DNA of 64,000 nucleotides from CAZEQJ01 sp964514385 (lineage in GTDB: Bacteria; Bacteroidota; Bacteroidia; Cytophagales; Cyclobacteriaceae): positions 62,001 to 126,000 of the forward strand of contig CAZEQJ010000002.1 in the NCBI GenBank assembly GCA_964514385.1, read 5' to 3'. The notes under the pieces are model-generated. The model searched no databases. It was not told where the DNA came from and was given only the letters and a program-made list of their open reading frames with translations. The first letter of the stretch is position 1. Each line of letters begins with the position of its first letter. The translations under genes and the position numbers were made by a program. This document shows positions 19,642-28,894 of the stretch, piece by piece.

Positions 19642-19892
19642 ATTTTATTGCAGAGATAGATATTATGCCTCACAAGCAGATACTTGATCCACAGGGGAAA
19701 GCAGTGATGAAGGGGCTGAAAAACCTGGGTATCGACAACATACATGATGTGCGGATAGGAAAGCATATCACACTCAATATTTCTGCAGAAAATGAAGAAG
19801 ACGCCCGCACTCAGGTAGATGAGGCCTGCAAAAAGCTTCTGGCCAACCTGATCATGGAAGAATATACTTTTGACTTGCACCCGACATCATGA
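19638..19892 (+). CDS. purS: Phosphoribosylformylglycinamidine synthase subunit PurS
   Basis: Small dimeric subunit that bridges PurQ and PurL in the three-subunit FGAM synthase. The 84-residue length, the N-terminal MPHKQILDPQGKAV segment, GIDNIHDVRIGKHI and the final ANLIMEEYTFDL are all diagnostic. It overlaps pssA by 4 bases, so purine and phospholipid genes are coupled here. Together with purQ at 13379 it shows that this organism uses the small-subunit form rather than the single long PurL. Confidence 0.93.
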   Translation: MNFIAEIDIMPHKQILDPQGKAVMKGLKNLGIDNIHDVRIGKHITLNISAENEEDARTQVDEACKKLLANLIMEEYTFDLHPTS

Positions 19893-19928
19893 TTGCAATT
19901 TTTTGACCCGAAATTGCGTTTATTGTAG

Positions 19929-22900
19929 GTGATGAGCCTTAGCATACGAATATCAGCCTTAATATTTGTATTCACACCGCTGTTGCTACCCCTGAAAGGA
20001 CAATCTGTGTTGTCTGACGGCAGATGGGTAAAAATGGCGGTGTCGTCAAGGGGTGTATACGAGCTTGATTATAACCTCCTGGCAGAAGCGGGTTTTGATC
20101 CGGCTGCTGTGGATCCGCGAAAGATTGCCATTTATGGCAATGGTGGCAAAATGCTTCCTCAGAAAAACAGTGATCCAAGGCCATCCGGTTTAACTGAAAA
20201 CCATATTTTAGTGACAGGCGAGCAGGATGGCAGATTTGATCCCGGCGATAAGGTATTTTTCTTCGCTGATGGTCCCGACGAATTGCGAATTCAGGAAGCT
20301 ACACTCCAGTATGAAAAAAACAATTACGAAGATTTTGCCTATTATTTCCTTACGGTAGGGGAGGACAATGGGGCAAGGGTACAAAAGCAGGGCGATGCCG
20401 GCTTCGAAGCCAATGTCATTGACACCTACACGAGTTGGTATGCCTTTGAGGAAGATAATAACACCCTGCTCATTAGCGGCAGAGAATGGTATGGAGATGT
20501 TTTCAGCAGGAATAATCTTACTATTTCTTACCCGGTAAACCTGAATGGCCTGAAAAATGATGGCAACCACTCCATCACTGCGCGTGTAATCGGCTCATCA
20601 CTTGATGAATCACAAATGAACATCCGCCTTGATGGTATTAACTACGGTGACATTAACCTGCCAAGGATCACCGAAGGAAGATATGACTTCAAAGGCAGAC
20701 CTGCTACCGAAACATTTCATTTCAAGGCCTCAAATCTGACAAATGTTACATTTGAGTTAAATCCCACCGGTAGCAGGCGCGCAACAGCTTATCTGGATTA
20801 TTTTATTATCAGCTATGAGAAGGATCTGATTATGCAGGGCCAAAGCATGTATGTCGTCGCTCCGAACTCGGCTTCATCTGCCTTCAACACTTATCAGATA
20901 GGTGGTTTTGATCCGTCATATGCTGTATGGGATGTTACTAATCCGCTTCAGCCCCGCAGCCAGACCCTTAGGATCAGTGGGGACACGGCTTTTTTCACTG
21001 TTCCTTCGGACGGGATAGTAAAGCCATACTTACTTTTTAATCCGCAGGCTGATCATCTGGCACCTGTATTAATGGAAGAGGTCGAAAATCAGGATGCATT
21101 TGCCTATCAGGGTGCTGATTTGCTGATCATTTCCCATCCTGACTTTTTAGCACAGGCACAGCGGCTTTCGACATACCGCGCTGCGGAAATGACTACCGAG
21201 GTCGTGGATATTCGACATATTTATAATGATTTTGGATCTGGCAGCAGGGATGTGACCGCCATTCGTGATTTTATCAAATATTGGTATGACCGCTCCGGTG
21301 GGCAGTATCCCTCATACGTACTTTTTATGGGAGATGCTTCATGGGATATGCGTGGGCGATCTGACATCAACCAATTGTTCATTCCCAGCTATCAGTCCTA
21401 CAATTCACTTCATCCGGTTTTCACGTATAGCAGTGACGACTATTTTGGTTTTATGGAGGATGATGAAGGAGAATGGGTGGAGCAATTTGGAGGTGATCAT
21501 ACGCTGGAAGTGGGTATAGGCAGGCTGCCTGTGAAAACGGCTGAAGAAGCGACCGCTGTCATAAACAAGATCATCGCCTATGAAAATCAGAAAAAAGAAC
21601 AGGGATTATGGAAAACGCGGCTATCCTTCATTGCCGATGACGGCGACAATCACCTGCATCTCCGGGATGCTGAGGACCTGACATCACGTGTCATAGACAA
21701 TACGGACACCTACCTGCCCAATAAATTTTACCTGGATGCCTTTCCACAGGTCAACGCTGCCACATCACAGGTATCTCCTGCATTTCAGCAGTCGCTTCTC
21801 CGGACTATTGATGATGGTACATTGATACTGAATTTTACCGGCCATGGCTCGGAATCGGCATGGACGGAAGAAGATATTCTCAACCTATCGGTGATCGAAG
21901 AGCTCGAAAATGATTTTTTGCCACTTTTTGTTACGGCAACATGCCAGTTTGGCCGACATGATGGCATCATTACTTCGGGTGCAGAAAGGCTCCTGCTTAT
22001 GGAAAACAGGGGAGCCATTGCGCTGCTCACTACCAGCCGCCCAGTGGCCTCCTCGAGCAACCTGCTGATCAATCGTGCTTTTTACGATAACGTTTTTAAA
22101 AAAGAAGACGGAGCTTACCGCCGGCTTGGCGATATTATGCGGGACACAAAGAATGAAAGCCTCGCTGGTGCCGGCAACAGAAACTTCATTCTATTGGGTG
22201 ACCCCTCTATGCGACTGGCATACCCAGGCTATGAGGTGGTATTAGACCGGGTGACTACTGCCTCTGATGGTGACACTATACGTGCCAGCTCGGAAGTACT
22301 GCTGGAAGGCCATATTTCCTCAAATGATCAATATATCGAGCAGTTTAATGGCTGGGTAGAAATAACAGTCTATGATAAGCCAGTCAGCAAAAAAACCCTG
22401 GGAGACGAAAGCCCACCTGCATCATATCGCGATTTTGACAATATCCTGTTCAGAGGCAGGGCCACGGTGGAAAACGGCAGGTTTAGGTTAAGGTTCAGGA
22501 TGCCAAAAAACATAAGTTATAACCTCGGAGAGGGACGAATAGGAATGTATGCCTGGGATGAGGAACTAAAGAAGGATGCCGCCGGAGGCAGCAACAGTAT
22601 CGTGATTGGAGGCGAGACAGGTGAATTGATGACGGATAATCAGCCGCCTGATATTGAGCTTTTTCTGAATGACACCACCTGGATACCCGGCACGCCGGTA
22701 AACTCATCAGCACGCCTGTTTGCTGTGTTGAGAGATGATAATGGTATCAATCTGTCACCGGGGATCGGGCAGGAGATGGTGGTAATAATAGATGATACAC
22801 TGGTACACGAAGCCAGTGAGTACTATACTGCCTCAATCGATGATTATACAAAGGGTTTTCTGGATTTTCCCCTCGAGGGCCTGACACCCGGATATCATAC

Positions 22901-23276
22901 CCTGACGTTACGTGTCTGGGATAATTTCAACAACAGCTCTTCAGAATCCATAGATTTCGAGATAAGTGAGGATAATGAGATGCTTGTATTTGAAGTAGTA
23001 CAATATCCCAATCCATTTCGTGATCAGATATCCATAAAGGTAAACCATAACCGGGCATTTGATGAGCTTACTACTGTCATTAAGATTATGAATAATGCCG
23101 GACGTGAGGTGGCCTCCTACAGGTTTAGCGGTAAATCGACGGGCAACACCATGACTTTCAATATGCCAATATCCGAAGACTTAAATGCTGGATTATACTT
23201 TTTTAACGTTTATATTCGTTCTCAATCTGGATTCGTCGAAAATCGGTTTGGCGGTAAAATCATAAAAGTCAAATAG
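19929..23276 (+). CDS. porU: Type IX secretion C-terminal signal peptidase / sortase PorU
   Basis: PorU is a gingipain-like (C25) cysteine protease on the cell surface that removes the C-terminal sorting domain of T9SS cargo and, in Porphyromonas, joins the cargo to anionic lipopolysaccharide. The 1115-residue protein has a signal peptide (about residues 1-24), an N-terminal propeptide-like region, the C25 domain (about 390-760) with catalytic His639 in NFTGHGSES and Cys672 in VTATCQFGRHD, and a C-terminal Ig-like region ending in a sorting-domain-like part (QYPNPFRDQISI). PorU keeps its own C-terminal domain in known cases. Start is GTG followed by ATG. porV follows 6 bases downstream, the standard pair. 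Confidence 0.95.
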   Translation: MMSLSIRISALIFVFTPLLLPLKGQSVLSDGRWVKMAVSSRGVYELDYNLLAEAGFDPAAVDPRKIAIYGNGGKMLPQKNSDPRPSGLTENHILVTGEQDGRFDPGDKVFFFADGPDELRIQEATLQYEKNNYEDFAYYFLTVGEDNGARVQKQGDAGFEANVIDTYTSWYAFEEDNNTLLISGREWYGDVFSRNNLTISYPVNLNGLKNDGNHSITARVIGSSLDESQMNIRLDGINYGDINLPRITEGRYDFKGRPATETFHFKASNLTNVTFELNPTGSRRATAYLDYFIISYEKDLIMQGQSMYVVAPNSASSAFNTYQIGGFDPSYAVWDVTNPLQPRSQTLRISGDTAFFTVPSDGIVKPYLLFNPQADHLAPVLMEEVENQDAFAYQGADLLIISHPDFLAQAQRLSTYRAAEMTTEVVDIRHIYNDFGSGSRDVTAIRDFIKYWYDRSGGQYPSYVLFMGDASWDMRGRSDINQLFIPSYQSYNSLHPVFTYSSDDYFGFMEDDEGEWVEQFGGDHTLEVGIGRLPVKTAEEATAVINKIIAYENQKKEQGLWKTRLSFIADDGDNHLHLRDAEDLTSRVIDNTDTYLPNKFYLDAFPQVNAATSQVSPAFQQSLLRTIDDGTLILNFTGHGSESAWTEEDILNLSVIEELENDFLPLFVTATCQFGRHDGIITSGAERLLLMENRGAIALLTTSRPVASSSNLLINRAFYDNVFKKEDGAYRRLGDIMRDTKNESLAGAGNRNFILLGDPSMRLAYPGYEVVLDRVTTASDGDTIRASSEVLLEGHISSNDQYIEQFNGWVEITVYDKPVSKKTLGDESPPASYRDFDNILFRGRATVENGRFRLRFRMPKNISYNLGEGRIGMYAWDEELKKDAAGGSNSIVIGGETGELMTDNQPPDIELFLNDTTWIPGTPVNSSARLFAVLRDDNGINLSPGIGQEMVVIIDDTLVHEASEYYTASIDDYTKGFLDFPLEGLTPGYHTLTLRVWDNFNNSSSESIDFEISEDNEMLVFEVVQYPNPFRDQISIKVNHNRAFDELTTVIKIMNNAGREVASYRFSGKSTGNTMTFNMPISEDLNAGLYFFNVYIRSQSGFVENRFGGKIIKVK

Positions 23277-23282
23277 CTATAT

Positions 23283-24512
23283 TTGAATTCAAATCAGAAT
23301 ATTTTGAAAGTAAATATATTTTATGCCGTTTTGTTGCTGAGTGTATGTGTATCCCCTCTTCAGGCTCAGCAGTTATTTAGTGGCCAGGACAGCACAAACA
23401 GAACGATAGCAACCGCTGTACCCTTTATGCTGATTGCGCCGGACAGCAGAGCATCGGGCATGGGCGATGTAGGTGTGGCAACAACACCTGATCCGAACAG
23501 CGCTTACTGGAATCCCGGCAAGCTTGTGTTTATCCCTAATGATTTTGGTGCCTCTGTTTCGCTCTCGCCCTGGCTCAGAACACTCATCAACGACATGTAT
23601 ATCGGATATCTTTCAGGATTTTATAAACTCAGCGACGAGCAGGTGCTATCCTTGTCCATGCGTTATTTTGACCTTGGAGAACTGCAGGAAACCTATATTG
23701 GTCCAGGTAACGAGCCAATAGAAGGAAATCTTTTTCGTCCGAGAGAATTTAGTTTTGAATTGGCCTACAGCCGAAAACTGACCAGTAGCCTGGGTTTGGG
23801 AGTGACATTGAAATACATCAACTCCAACCTTACCGGAGGTTTAACAACTGCTAATGCTGATATTAATCCGGGACGGAGTGTAGCGGGTGATGTCGGGCTG
23901 TATTACAATAAAGAAGACCTGGTATTGTTTGGCAGGAATACGGATGTAGCCTGGGGATTATCCGTCTCTAATTTTGGTACAAAAATAACCTATACCGGAG
24001 ATGATGAAGCACAATTTATCCCGACCAATCTTCGCTTCGGGGGCTTTGTTTCGCAGGAAATAGACCGTTTCAATAAGATCAATTTAGCCCTTGATTTTAA
24101 TAAGCTGCTGGTTCCGAGTCCACCGATTATTGGACGTGACTCATTGGGCAACACGTTTATTGCATCAGGGAGGGATCCTAACCGCTCCTTGCTGAGTGGT
24201 ATTTTTGGATCATTCAGCGATGCTCCAAATGGCTTCACGGAAGAGCTAAATGAAATCAGCATTTCTGCAGGTGCAGAATATTGGTATAACGATATTTTTG
24301 CTGCACGGGCCGGATTTAACTATGAGCATCCGACCAAGGGTAATAGAACGTATTTTACGGCAGGGTTGGGATTCAGGTATTCAGTTACCGGCATCGATTT
24401 TTCATATCTTGTTCCGCTCGAGCGACAGCACCCACTCGCTGAAACATTACGACTCACACTTTTCGTATTACTCGAAAAGCAGACAGACGCAGATAGCTCA
24501 ATACAGGATTAA
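23283..24512 (+). CDS. porV: Type IX secretion outer-membrane protein PorV (LptO)
   Basis: A FadL-like outer-membrane barrel that collects cargo from the SprA translocon and delivers it to the PorU sortase. Signature after the signal peptide: FMLIAPDSRASGMGDVGVAT followed by NSAYWNPGKL. Length 409 residues is normal. There is no ATG near the beginning; translation must use TTG at 23283 or the TTG at 23304, and the second gives a more classical signal peptide starting KVNIFYAVLLL. The stop codon overlaps the ATG of the next gene by one base. Confidence 0.94.
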   Translation: MNSNQNILKVNIFYAVLLLSVCVSPLQAQQLFSGQDSTNRTIATAVPFMLIAPDSRASGMGDVGVATTPDPNSAYWNPGKLVFIPNDFGASVSLSPWLRTLINDMYIGYLSGFYKLSDEQVLSLSMRYFDLGELQETYIGPGNEPIEGNLFRPREFSFELAYSRKLTSSLGLGVTLKYINSNLTGGLTTANADINPGRSVAGDVGLYYNKEDLVLFGRNTDVAWGLSVSNFGTKITYTGDDEAQFIPTNLRFGGFVSQEIDRFNKINLALDFNKLLVPSPPIIGRDSLGNTFIASGRDPNRSLLSGIFGSFSDAPNGFTEELNEISISAGAEYWYNDIFAARAGFNYEHPTKGNRTYFTAGLGFRYSVTGIDFSYLVPLERQHPLAETLRLTLFVLLEKQTDADSSIQD

Positions 24513-25750
24513 TGGATAAACCACAGATAGCGCCACTGGAATATATCCCTATTCCGGAGGTAGAAAATTATGTACTCCACCATCAGGTACCCCTCCTGCT
24601 TTTGAATGACGACAAGCGGGAGGTAGTTCGTGCTGAGTTTATTTTTTCGATTGAAGGTCAGTCATATGTTGAAGTATCAGAAGTAGGCAATCTGCTTTTT
24701 TCAGGAACGAAAACCAAAACAGCAGAGCAGATCTCAGGTGCCTTTGAGCAACTGGGTGCTTACACCGATGTGCAGGTTAACCGTGATTACCTCACGCTTA
24801 CCGTTTATTCATTGGGAGAAACGTTTTACAAGGCGCTTGAATTGGCAGAAGAAGTTTTTAGTGAAGCCTGTTTTCCGGCGCGGGAATGGGAAATACAAAA
24901 AGGAACTTTATTCCATAAAATTGAGGTCGATGAAAAAAAGACATCTGTAAGAGCCCAACGCGCATTTTTATCTCATCTCTACCCCGACCATGTCTATGGC
25001 GAATATGCTACCAGAGAAAAAGTTGAGACGTTTGATTCGGAACATTTTCAGCAAGTATTTCGGCATATTATATCCCAGCTGCAGCTCATTACCGTCACAG
25101 GTGATATTTCAGAGCAGCATATAACTTACATTGACAGGATGGTAAGTGGGTGGCAAAATGAAAAAGCACCCTCTTTTAGTGCCCTGCCTCATATTAAAGA
25201 ATCTATACACCTGCCGGATCCATTGCCTGAGGCACAGCAGGCTTCTTTGCGGATAGGTTGTAAATCCATCCGTAGGGATCATGAGGATTATTTTGCCTGG
25301 TCGTTTTTGAATAATCTTCTGGGTGGATACTTCGGCAGCCGCCTGATGAAGAATATCCGTGAAGAAAAAGGCTGGACGTATGGCATCTATTCCCGCCTTG
25401 TGCATCTGAGATATGACAGCTATTTTGTGATAGCGGCTGATGTGAAGAAAACCATGCGACAGCAGGCGATTGATGAGGTATTCAGCGAAGTGAAAAAGCT
25501 AAGTCAGCTGAAGGTGACGGAAGCAGAGCTTTCTACCTTATCCAATTATCTGAAAGGTAATTATATGAGTAGCATAGCTACTATTTTTGACGTAATGGAC
25601 AGGCATAAGTCGCTTCATCTCAATAAACTGCCATCCAACTATTATAAAAAATACTTTGATTCACTGGATGATATCTCGGCAGGAGATGTGATCAGCACGG
25701 CGCTGAAATACCTCGACGCAGATAAAATGCTAATTTTATACGCAGAATAA
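24512..25750 (+). CDS. M16-family peptidase homologue lacking the zinc motif
   Basis: A 412-residue half-size member of the pitrilysin/insulinase family. Active subunits carry HxxEH in the first domain; here the aligned place reads EVGNLLFSGTKTKT with neither His nor Glu, so it should not bind zinc. The second domain keeps the substrate-binding residues of the family, with YFGSRLMKNIREEKGWTYG. In processing-peptidase pairs one subunit has the metal and the other has this Arg-Tyr site, so this may be the non-catalytic partner of another M16 protein not seen in the window. No signal peptide. It starts on the last base of the porV stop. Confidence 0.85.
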   Translation: MDKPQIAPLEYIPIPEVENYVLHHQVPLLLLNDDKREVVRAEFIFSIEGQSYVEVSEVGNLLFSGTKTKTAEQISGAFEQLGAYTDVQVNRDYLTLTVYSLGETFYKALELAEEVFSEACFPAREWEIQKGTLFHKIEVDEKKTSVRAQRAFLSHLYPDHVYGEYATREKVETFDSEHFQQVFRHIISQLQLITVTGDISEQHITYIDRMVSGWQNEKAPSFSALPHIKESIHLPDPLPEAQQASLRIGCKSIRRDHEDYFAWSFLNNLLGGYFGSRLMKNIREEKGWTYGIYSRLVHLRYDSYFVIAADVKKTMRQQAIDEVFSEVKKLSQLKVTEAELSTLSNYLKGNYMSSIATIFDVMDRHKSLHLNKLPSNYYKKYFDSLDDISAGDVISTALKYLDADKMLILYAE

Positions 25751-25765
25751 TCTAATAAATTTATT

Positions 25766-25797
25766 ATTGCTAATAATGTTGGTATTCCGTATTTTTG
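25766..25797 (+). promoter_or_regulatory. Probable promoter of the radical SAM gene
   Basis: ATTG at 25766-25769 and TATTTTTG at 25790-25797 are 20 bases apart, a good match to the Bacteroidota TTTG / TAnnTTTG pattern. The -7 box ends only 4 bases before the ATG at 25802, so transcription would begin at or very near the start codon, giving a leaderless mRNA. Confidence 0.55.
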
Positions 25798-25801
25798 CTA
25801 T

Positions 25802-26845
25802 ATGCAGAAAGGCAGGGGAGCACAAATCAATTCGCATAACCGGTTTACAGAGCGGGCTTACGTAAAGACTGAGGCTGAAGGCATTGATGATTTTGAAGTC
25901 CCATCGCTCAAGACGGAATTTTTTTACGAGCACCCGAAGGCAATTGTCAATCGGGTAGATAGTCAGGATCTCAACATGGCATATAGTTTAAACCCATATC
26001 AGGGCTGTGAGCATGGTTGTGTTTATTGTTATGCCCGCAATTCGCATAACTACTGGGGCTTTTCTGCCGGCAGTGACTTTGAGTCAAAAATCATCATCAA
26101 AAAAAATGCCCCGGAGCTGCTCGAGCAGTATTTTAATCGTAAAAGCTACATTCAGCCTGTTCCGATTGCACTTTCCGGTAATACAGACTGTTATCAGCCG
26201 ATGGAAAAAAAACTTCGGATCACACGCAGGTTACTGGAGTTGTTTTTACAATACAGGCATCCTGTGGGCATCATCACGAAAAATGCGTTGATACTTCGGG
26301 ATATGGATATTCTGAAGGAGCTGGCACAGCACAACCTGGTGCATGTGTATTTTTCTGTTACCACACTTGATAAAAAGCTCCAGCAGTTACTAGAGCCTCG
26401 TACGTCAACGCCACATCGGAGGATGCAGGCGGTGATGGAGCTTTCAGCTCAAGGTGTACCGGTAGGTATAATGAACGCACCCATAATACCGGCTTTAAAT
26501 CTTCATGAGATGGAATCAATAGCAGCTGAAGGGGCTGAGGCCGGTGCTTTGAGTTTTAACTACACGGTTGTGCGGCTCAATGGCGACATCGGGAAGGTAT
26601 TTGAAGACTGGCTGGAGTTACATTTTCCTGACAGAAAACAAAAGGTATTACACCAGATCGCTTCCATGCATGGCGGACAGGTGAATGATAGCCAATGGGG
26701 TAGAAGAATGCGTGGTGACGGAAATTTTGCGCTACTTGTAAAACGCATGTTCCAGGTAGCAAAGAGAAAATATTTTGCTGATAAAGAAATGCCACCTTAT
26801 AACACCTCGCTTTTTATAAAAAACGGGCAGTTTCGTCTTTTTTGA
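25802..26845 (+). CDS. PA0069-type radical SAM protein
   Basis: A 347-residue radical S-adenosylmethionine enzyme. The cluster-binding motif is Cys69-x3-Cys73-x2-Cys76 within YQGCEHGCVYCYARN; the arrangement YSLNPYQGCEHGC is typical of the PA0069 / SplB-like Rv2578c group. Further family features are LSGNTDCYQPMEKK and LVHVYFSVTTLD. The reaction is unknown for this group, although some relatives are thought to act in DNA repair or RNA modification. No signal or membrane segment; cytoplasmic. The next gene follows after 14 bases. Confidence 0.9.
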   Translation: MQKGRGAQINSHNRFTERAYVKTEAEGIDDFEVPSLKTEFFYEHPKAIVNRVDSQDLNMAYSLNPYQGCEHGCVYCYARNSHNYWGFSAGSDFESKIIIKKNAPELLEQYFNRKSYIQPVPIALSGNTDCYQPMEKKLRITRRLLELFLQYRHPVGIITKNALILRDMDILKELAQHNLVHVYFSVTTLDKKLQQLLEPRTSTPHRRMQAVMELSAQGVPVGIMNAPIIPALNLHEMESIAAEGAEAGALSFNYTVVRLNGDIGKVFEDWLELHFPDRKQKVLHQIASMHGGQVNDSQWGRRMRGDGNFALLVKRMFQVAKRKYFADKEMPPYNTSLFIKNGQFRLF

Positions 26846-26859
26846 GTTAACTTTACTAT

Positions 26860-27363
26860 ATGGCGAAGGTAGAGTTAATGGACAGGGACCACGAAGGAAA
26901 TCCCTTTTTAAAATGTATAGAATGCGAGCGTCCCATACAGGAAATGGAAAATTATCTGGTGGAAAAAGCCTACCAGAAATACCCGAAACTGAATAAAGAA
27001 ATCACCGTTTTCGAGTTCGCTATATGTATGGATTGTGCCATCAGGCGTTCAGGCGAGATGAGTGAACATTCTCAGCGGGTCATGCAGGAGTATCTTAAAC
27101 CTTATCAAAATAAAGCATTTTCTGAAGGAGACGAAATGAAATGCCTCGTTACTAACAAATCAGTTGAGGAAACCAATTCATATCAGGTATCAGGACTTTT
27201 CAGTCAGGGAAAGCCAGCAGTGTTCTTTGTGTTTTCTGAAGAGGCTCTTGAGGAGATCAACGAGCTGATCAGTGATGAAACACGTGACATGATGGATGGA
27301 TTTATTGGTAACCATTTTGGTGTACCTCCCGAGTGGCAGCGATCGCCTGTACTAATCCTGTAG
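26860..27363 (+). CDS. Uncharacterised Zn-ribbon-like protein
   Basis: A 167-residue soluble protein I do not recognise. Two CxxC pairs, Cys19/Cys22 (CIECERPI) and Cys56/Cys59 (CMDCAIRRSG), suggest one structural zinc site with the pairs separated by a 33-residue insertion. The second half is acidic (FSEEALEEINELISDET). It lies 14 bases after the radical SAM gene and may be co-transcribed, but it also has a TAACTTTA sequence 4 bases before its start that resembles a weak promoter box. The 3' end overlaps the convergent DUF4359 gene by 12 bases. Confidence 0.7.
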   Translation: MAKVELMDRDHEGNPFLKCIECERPIQEMENYLVEKAYQKYPKLNKEITVFEFAICMDCAIRRSGEMSEHSQRVMQEYLKPYQNKAFSEGDEMKCLVTNKSVEETNSYQVSGLFSQGKPAVFFVFSEEALEEINELISDETRDMMDGFIGNHFGVPPEWQRSPVLIL

Positions 27364-27750
27364 TAAGGCCTCCAGGTCTTTATCGCCTTTTATTTTCACA
27401 AATCTATCACCCAGACCCAAAAAAATGATGGATGGTTTACCTGCAGGCTCTGTTTTGAGGTTCCCTTCTTCAATCTCGATATGCACATCCTCACTGTATA
27501 CCTCGTAGATCGAAAACAGTACATAGTTTTTTCGCACGGTGAGTTCATTGGCCAGCCAGCTGGCCGGACGTGCAAGAAACTCCGCAAGTAGTGGCTTTCC
27601 ATTTTCTGCCTTGCGGGATCGCTCTACAATTGTATTTTCAATGAAGTCCCTGAAGTCGTTTCGGTCCGGGTTGGTGAATAAAAGAAAAAGGGCTACGATC
27701 AATAGCCCTATAGGTAAAAGTTTTTTCATTTCAGGCGTATTTAGCCTCAA
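27352..27750 (-). CDS. DUF4359-like exported or membrane-anchored protein
   Basis: A 132-residue protein with one hydrophobic segment near the N-terminus (KLLPIGLLIVALFLLF) followed by TNPDRNDFRDFIE, the pattern I associate with DUF4359. The rest looks like a small globular domain ending LGLGDRFVKIKG. The start is either 27750 or, more likely for a signal anchor, the ATG at 27729 (MKKLLPIG). It ends inside the 3' end of the convergent plus-strand gene (12-base overlap) and lies 2 bases downstream of the glutathione peroxidase gene. Function unknown. Confidence 0.65.
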   Translation of the reverse strand: MRLNTPEMKKLLPIGLLIVALFLLFTNPDRNDFRDFIENTIVERSRKAENGKPLLAEFLARPASWLANELTVRKNYVLFSIYEVYSEDVHIEIEEGNLKTEPAGKPSIIFLGLGDRFVKIKGDKDLEALLQD

Positions 27751-27752
27751 AT

Positions 27753-28277
27753 CTATTCAATGTATTTCAGAATCTCCTCATCAAACGGGTTGGTGCCCGA
27801 AGAAAAATGAGCCAGCAGTTTACCATTTTCATCGATAAGGAATTTATTGAAATTCCAGCTTACCTTAAAATCATCCAGTCCATTCATGTCTTTGGAGGTC
27901 AGCCACTGGTAGATCGGATGTTGTGTGTTGCCCTTTACGTCTACTTTTGTGGTCATCGGAAACTTCACCTGGTAGGTGCTTGAGCAAAACTGTTGAATCT
28001 GGGCCTCGCTGCCCGGTTCCTGGCCACCAAATTGATTACAGGGGAAGCCAATGACGACGACTTTATCACCATATTTTTCATAAAAAGCCTGGAGATCTTC
28101 ATATTGGGGAGTATATCCACATTTTGAAGCAACGTTAACAACCAGTATTTTTTTTCCTTTGAAATCAGCGAAATTAATTGTGCCGCCATCGTTTAATGCG
28201 TCGATGCTGAATTCGTGAAATGTCTGTGCGCCTGTGCCGATCATAAGAGATAAAATTATAATGGATAATACTTTCAT
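27753..28277 (-). CDS. Glutathione peroxidase family thiol peroxidase
   Basis: Reduces hydrogen and lipid peroxides. The 174-residue protein has a signal peptide-like N-terminus (residues 1-18), so it may act in the periplasm. The catalytic residue is Cys53 in VASKCGYTPQ, not selenocysteine; Gln86-containing FGGQEPG and the WNFNKF segment supply the rest of the active-site tetrad. Non-animal members usually take electrons from thioredoxin rather than glutathione. A TATCTTTG box (28310-28317, minus strand) lies about 33 bases upstream of the start. Confidence 0.92.
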   Translation of the reverse strand: MKVLSIIILSLMIGTGAQTFHEFSIDALNDGGTINFADFKGKKILVVNVASKCGYTPQYEDLQAFYEKYGDKVVVIGFPCNQFGGQEPGSEAQIQQFCSSTYQVKFPMTTKVDVKGNTQHPIYQWLTSKDMNGLDDFKVSWNFNKFLIDENGKLLAHFSSGTNPFDEEILKYIE

Positions 28278-28309
28278 TTTCTTTTCGTTTGATATGCTGT
28301 ACCTATAAA

Positions 28310-28317
28310 CAAAGATA
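28310..28317 (-). promoter_or_regulatory. Possible -7 box for the glutathione peroxidase gene
   Basis: On the minus strand this reads TATCTTTG, an exact TAnnTTTG match, about 33 bases before the ATG. No clear TTTG is present at the expected -33 distance. Confidence 0.4.
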
Positions 28318-28371
28318 TAGCGGGATAATGTTTTAAAAATTAATAATTTTACATTTTTAAATCATAGGGTT

Positions 28372-28890
28372 ATGTCAGCACAGGATTCACTCAGATACCC
28401 GATCGGGAAGTTCACTTACCAAAAGGAATATGAAGTAAAAGATATTTACAAATGGGTAAAGGATATTATTACACTTCCGGGAAAGTTGGCTGCACTAACG
28501 GATCAGTTGACTGATGCTGATTTTGAAAAAACGTACAGGGAAGGCAGCTGGACGGTGCGTCAGGTGATACATCATCTTGCTGACAGCCATATTCACGCTT
28601 ACATCAGGTTTAAATTTGGCCTTCTGGAAGATCGGCCCCAGGTGATGGCGTACGATGAAAATGCATGGGCAGACTCCGCTGATGTTTCGCTGCACCCTGA
28701 GTTTAATATTCAATTATTAAGTGGTATTCACCGTAAGTGGGGGAAAATGCTCAATACCATGTCAGCTGAGGATTTTAAGCGGGTGATATTGCATCCTGAG
28801 AGAGGGGAAGTAGCACTGGACCATATTCTTCAGCTATATGCATGGCATGGAGAGCATCACCTGGCCCAGATTGCGTCAATATTTGAATAA
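28372..28890 (+). CDS. YfiT / bacillithiol transferase-like DinB-fold protein
   Basis: A 172-residue four-helix metalloprotein of the DinB/YfiT group. The opening YPIGKF motif, the His pair in VIHHLADSHIHAY and the final WHGEHHLAQI are the family signature; these His residues bind a divalent metal. The Bacillus homologue YfiT (BstA) transfers bacillithiol to electrophiles. Whether this organism makes bacillithiol cannot be told from the window. The next gene begins 4 bases after its stop. Confidence 0.88.
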   Translation: MSAQDSLRYPIGKFTYQKEYEVKDIYKWVKDIITLPGKLAALTDQLTDADFEKTYREGSWTVRQVIHHLADSHIHAYIRFKFGLLEDRPQVMAYDENAWADSADVSLHPEFNIQLLSGIHRKWGKMLNTMSAEDFKRVILHPERGEVALDHILQLYAWHGEHHLAQIASIFE

Positions 28891-28894
28891 GCGT

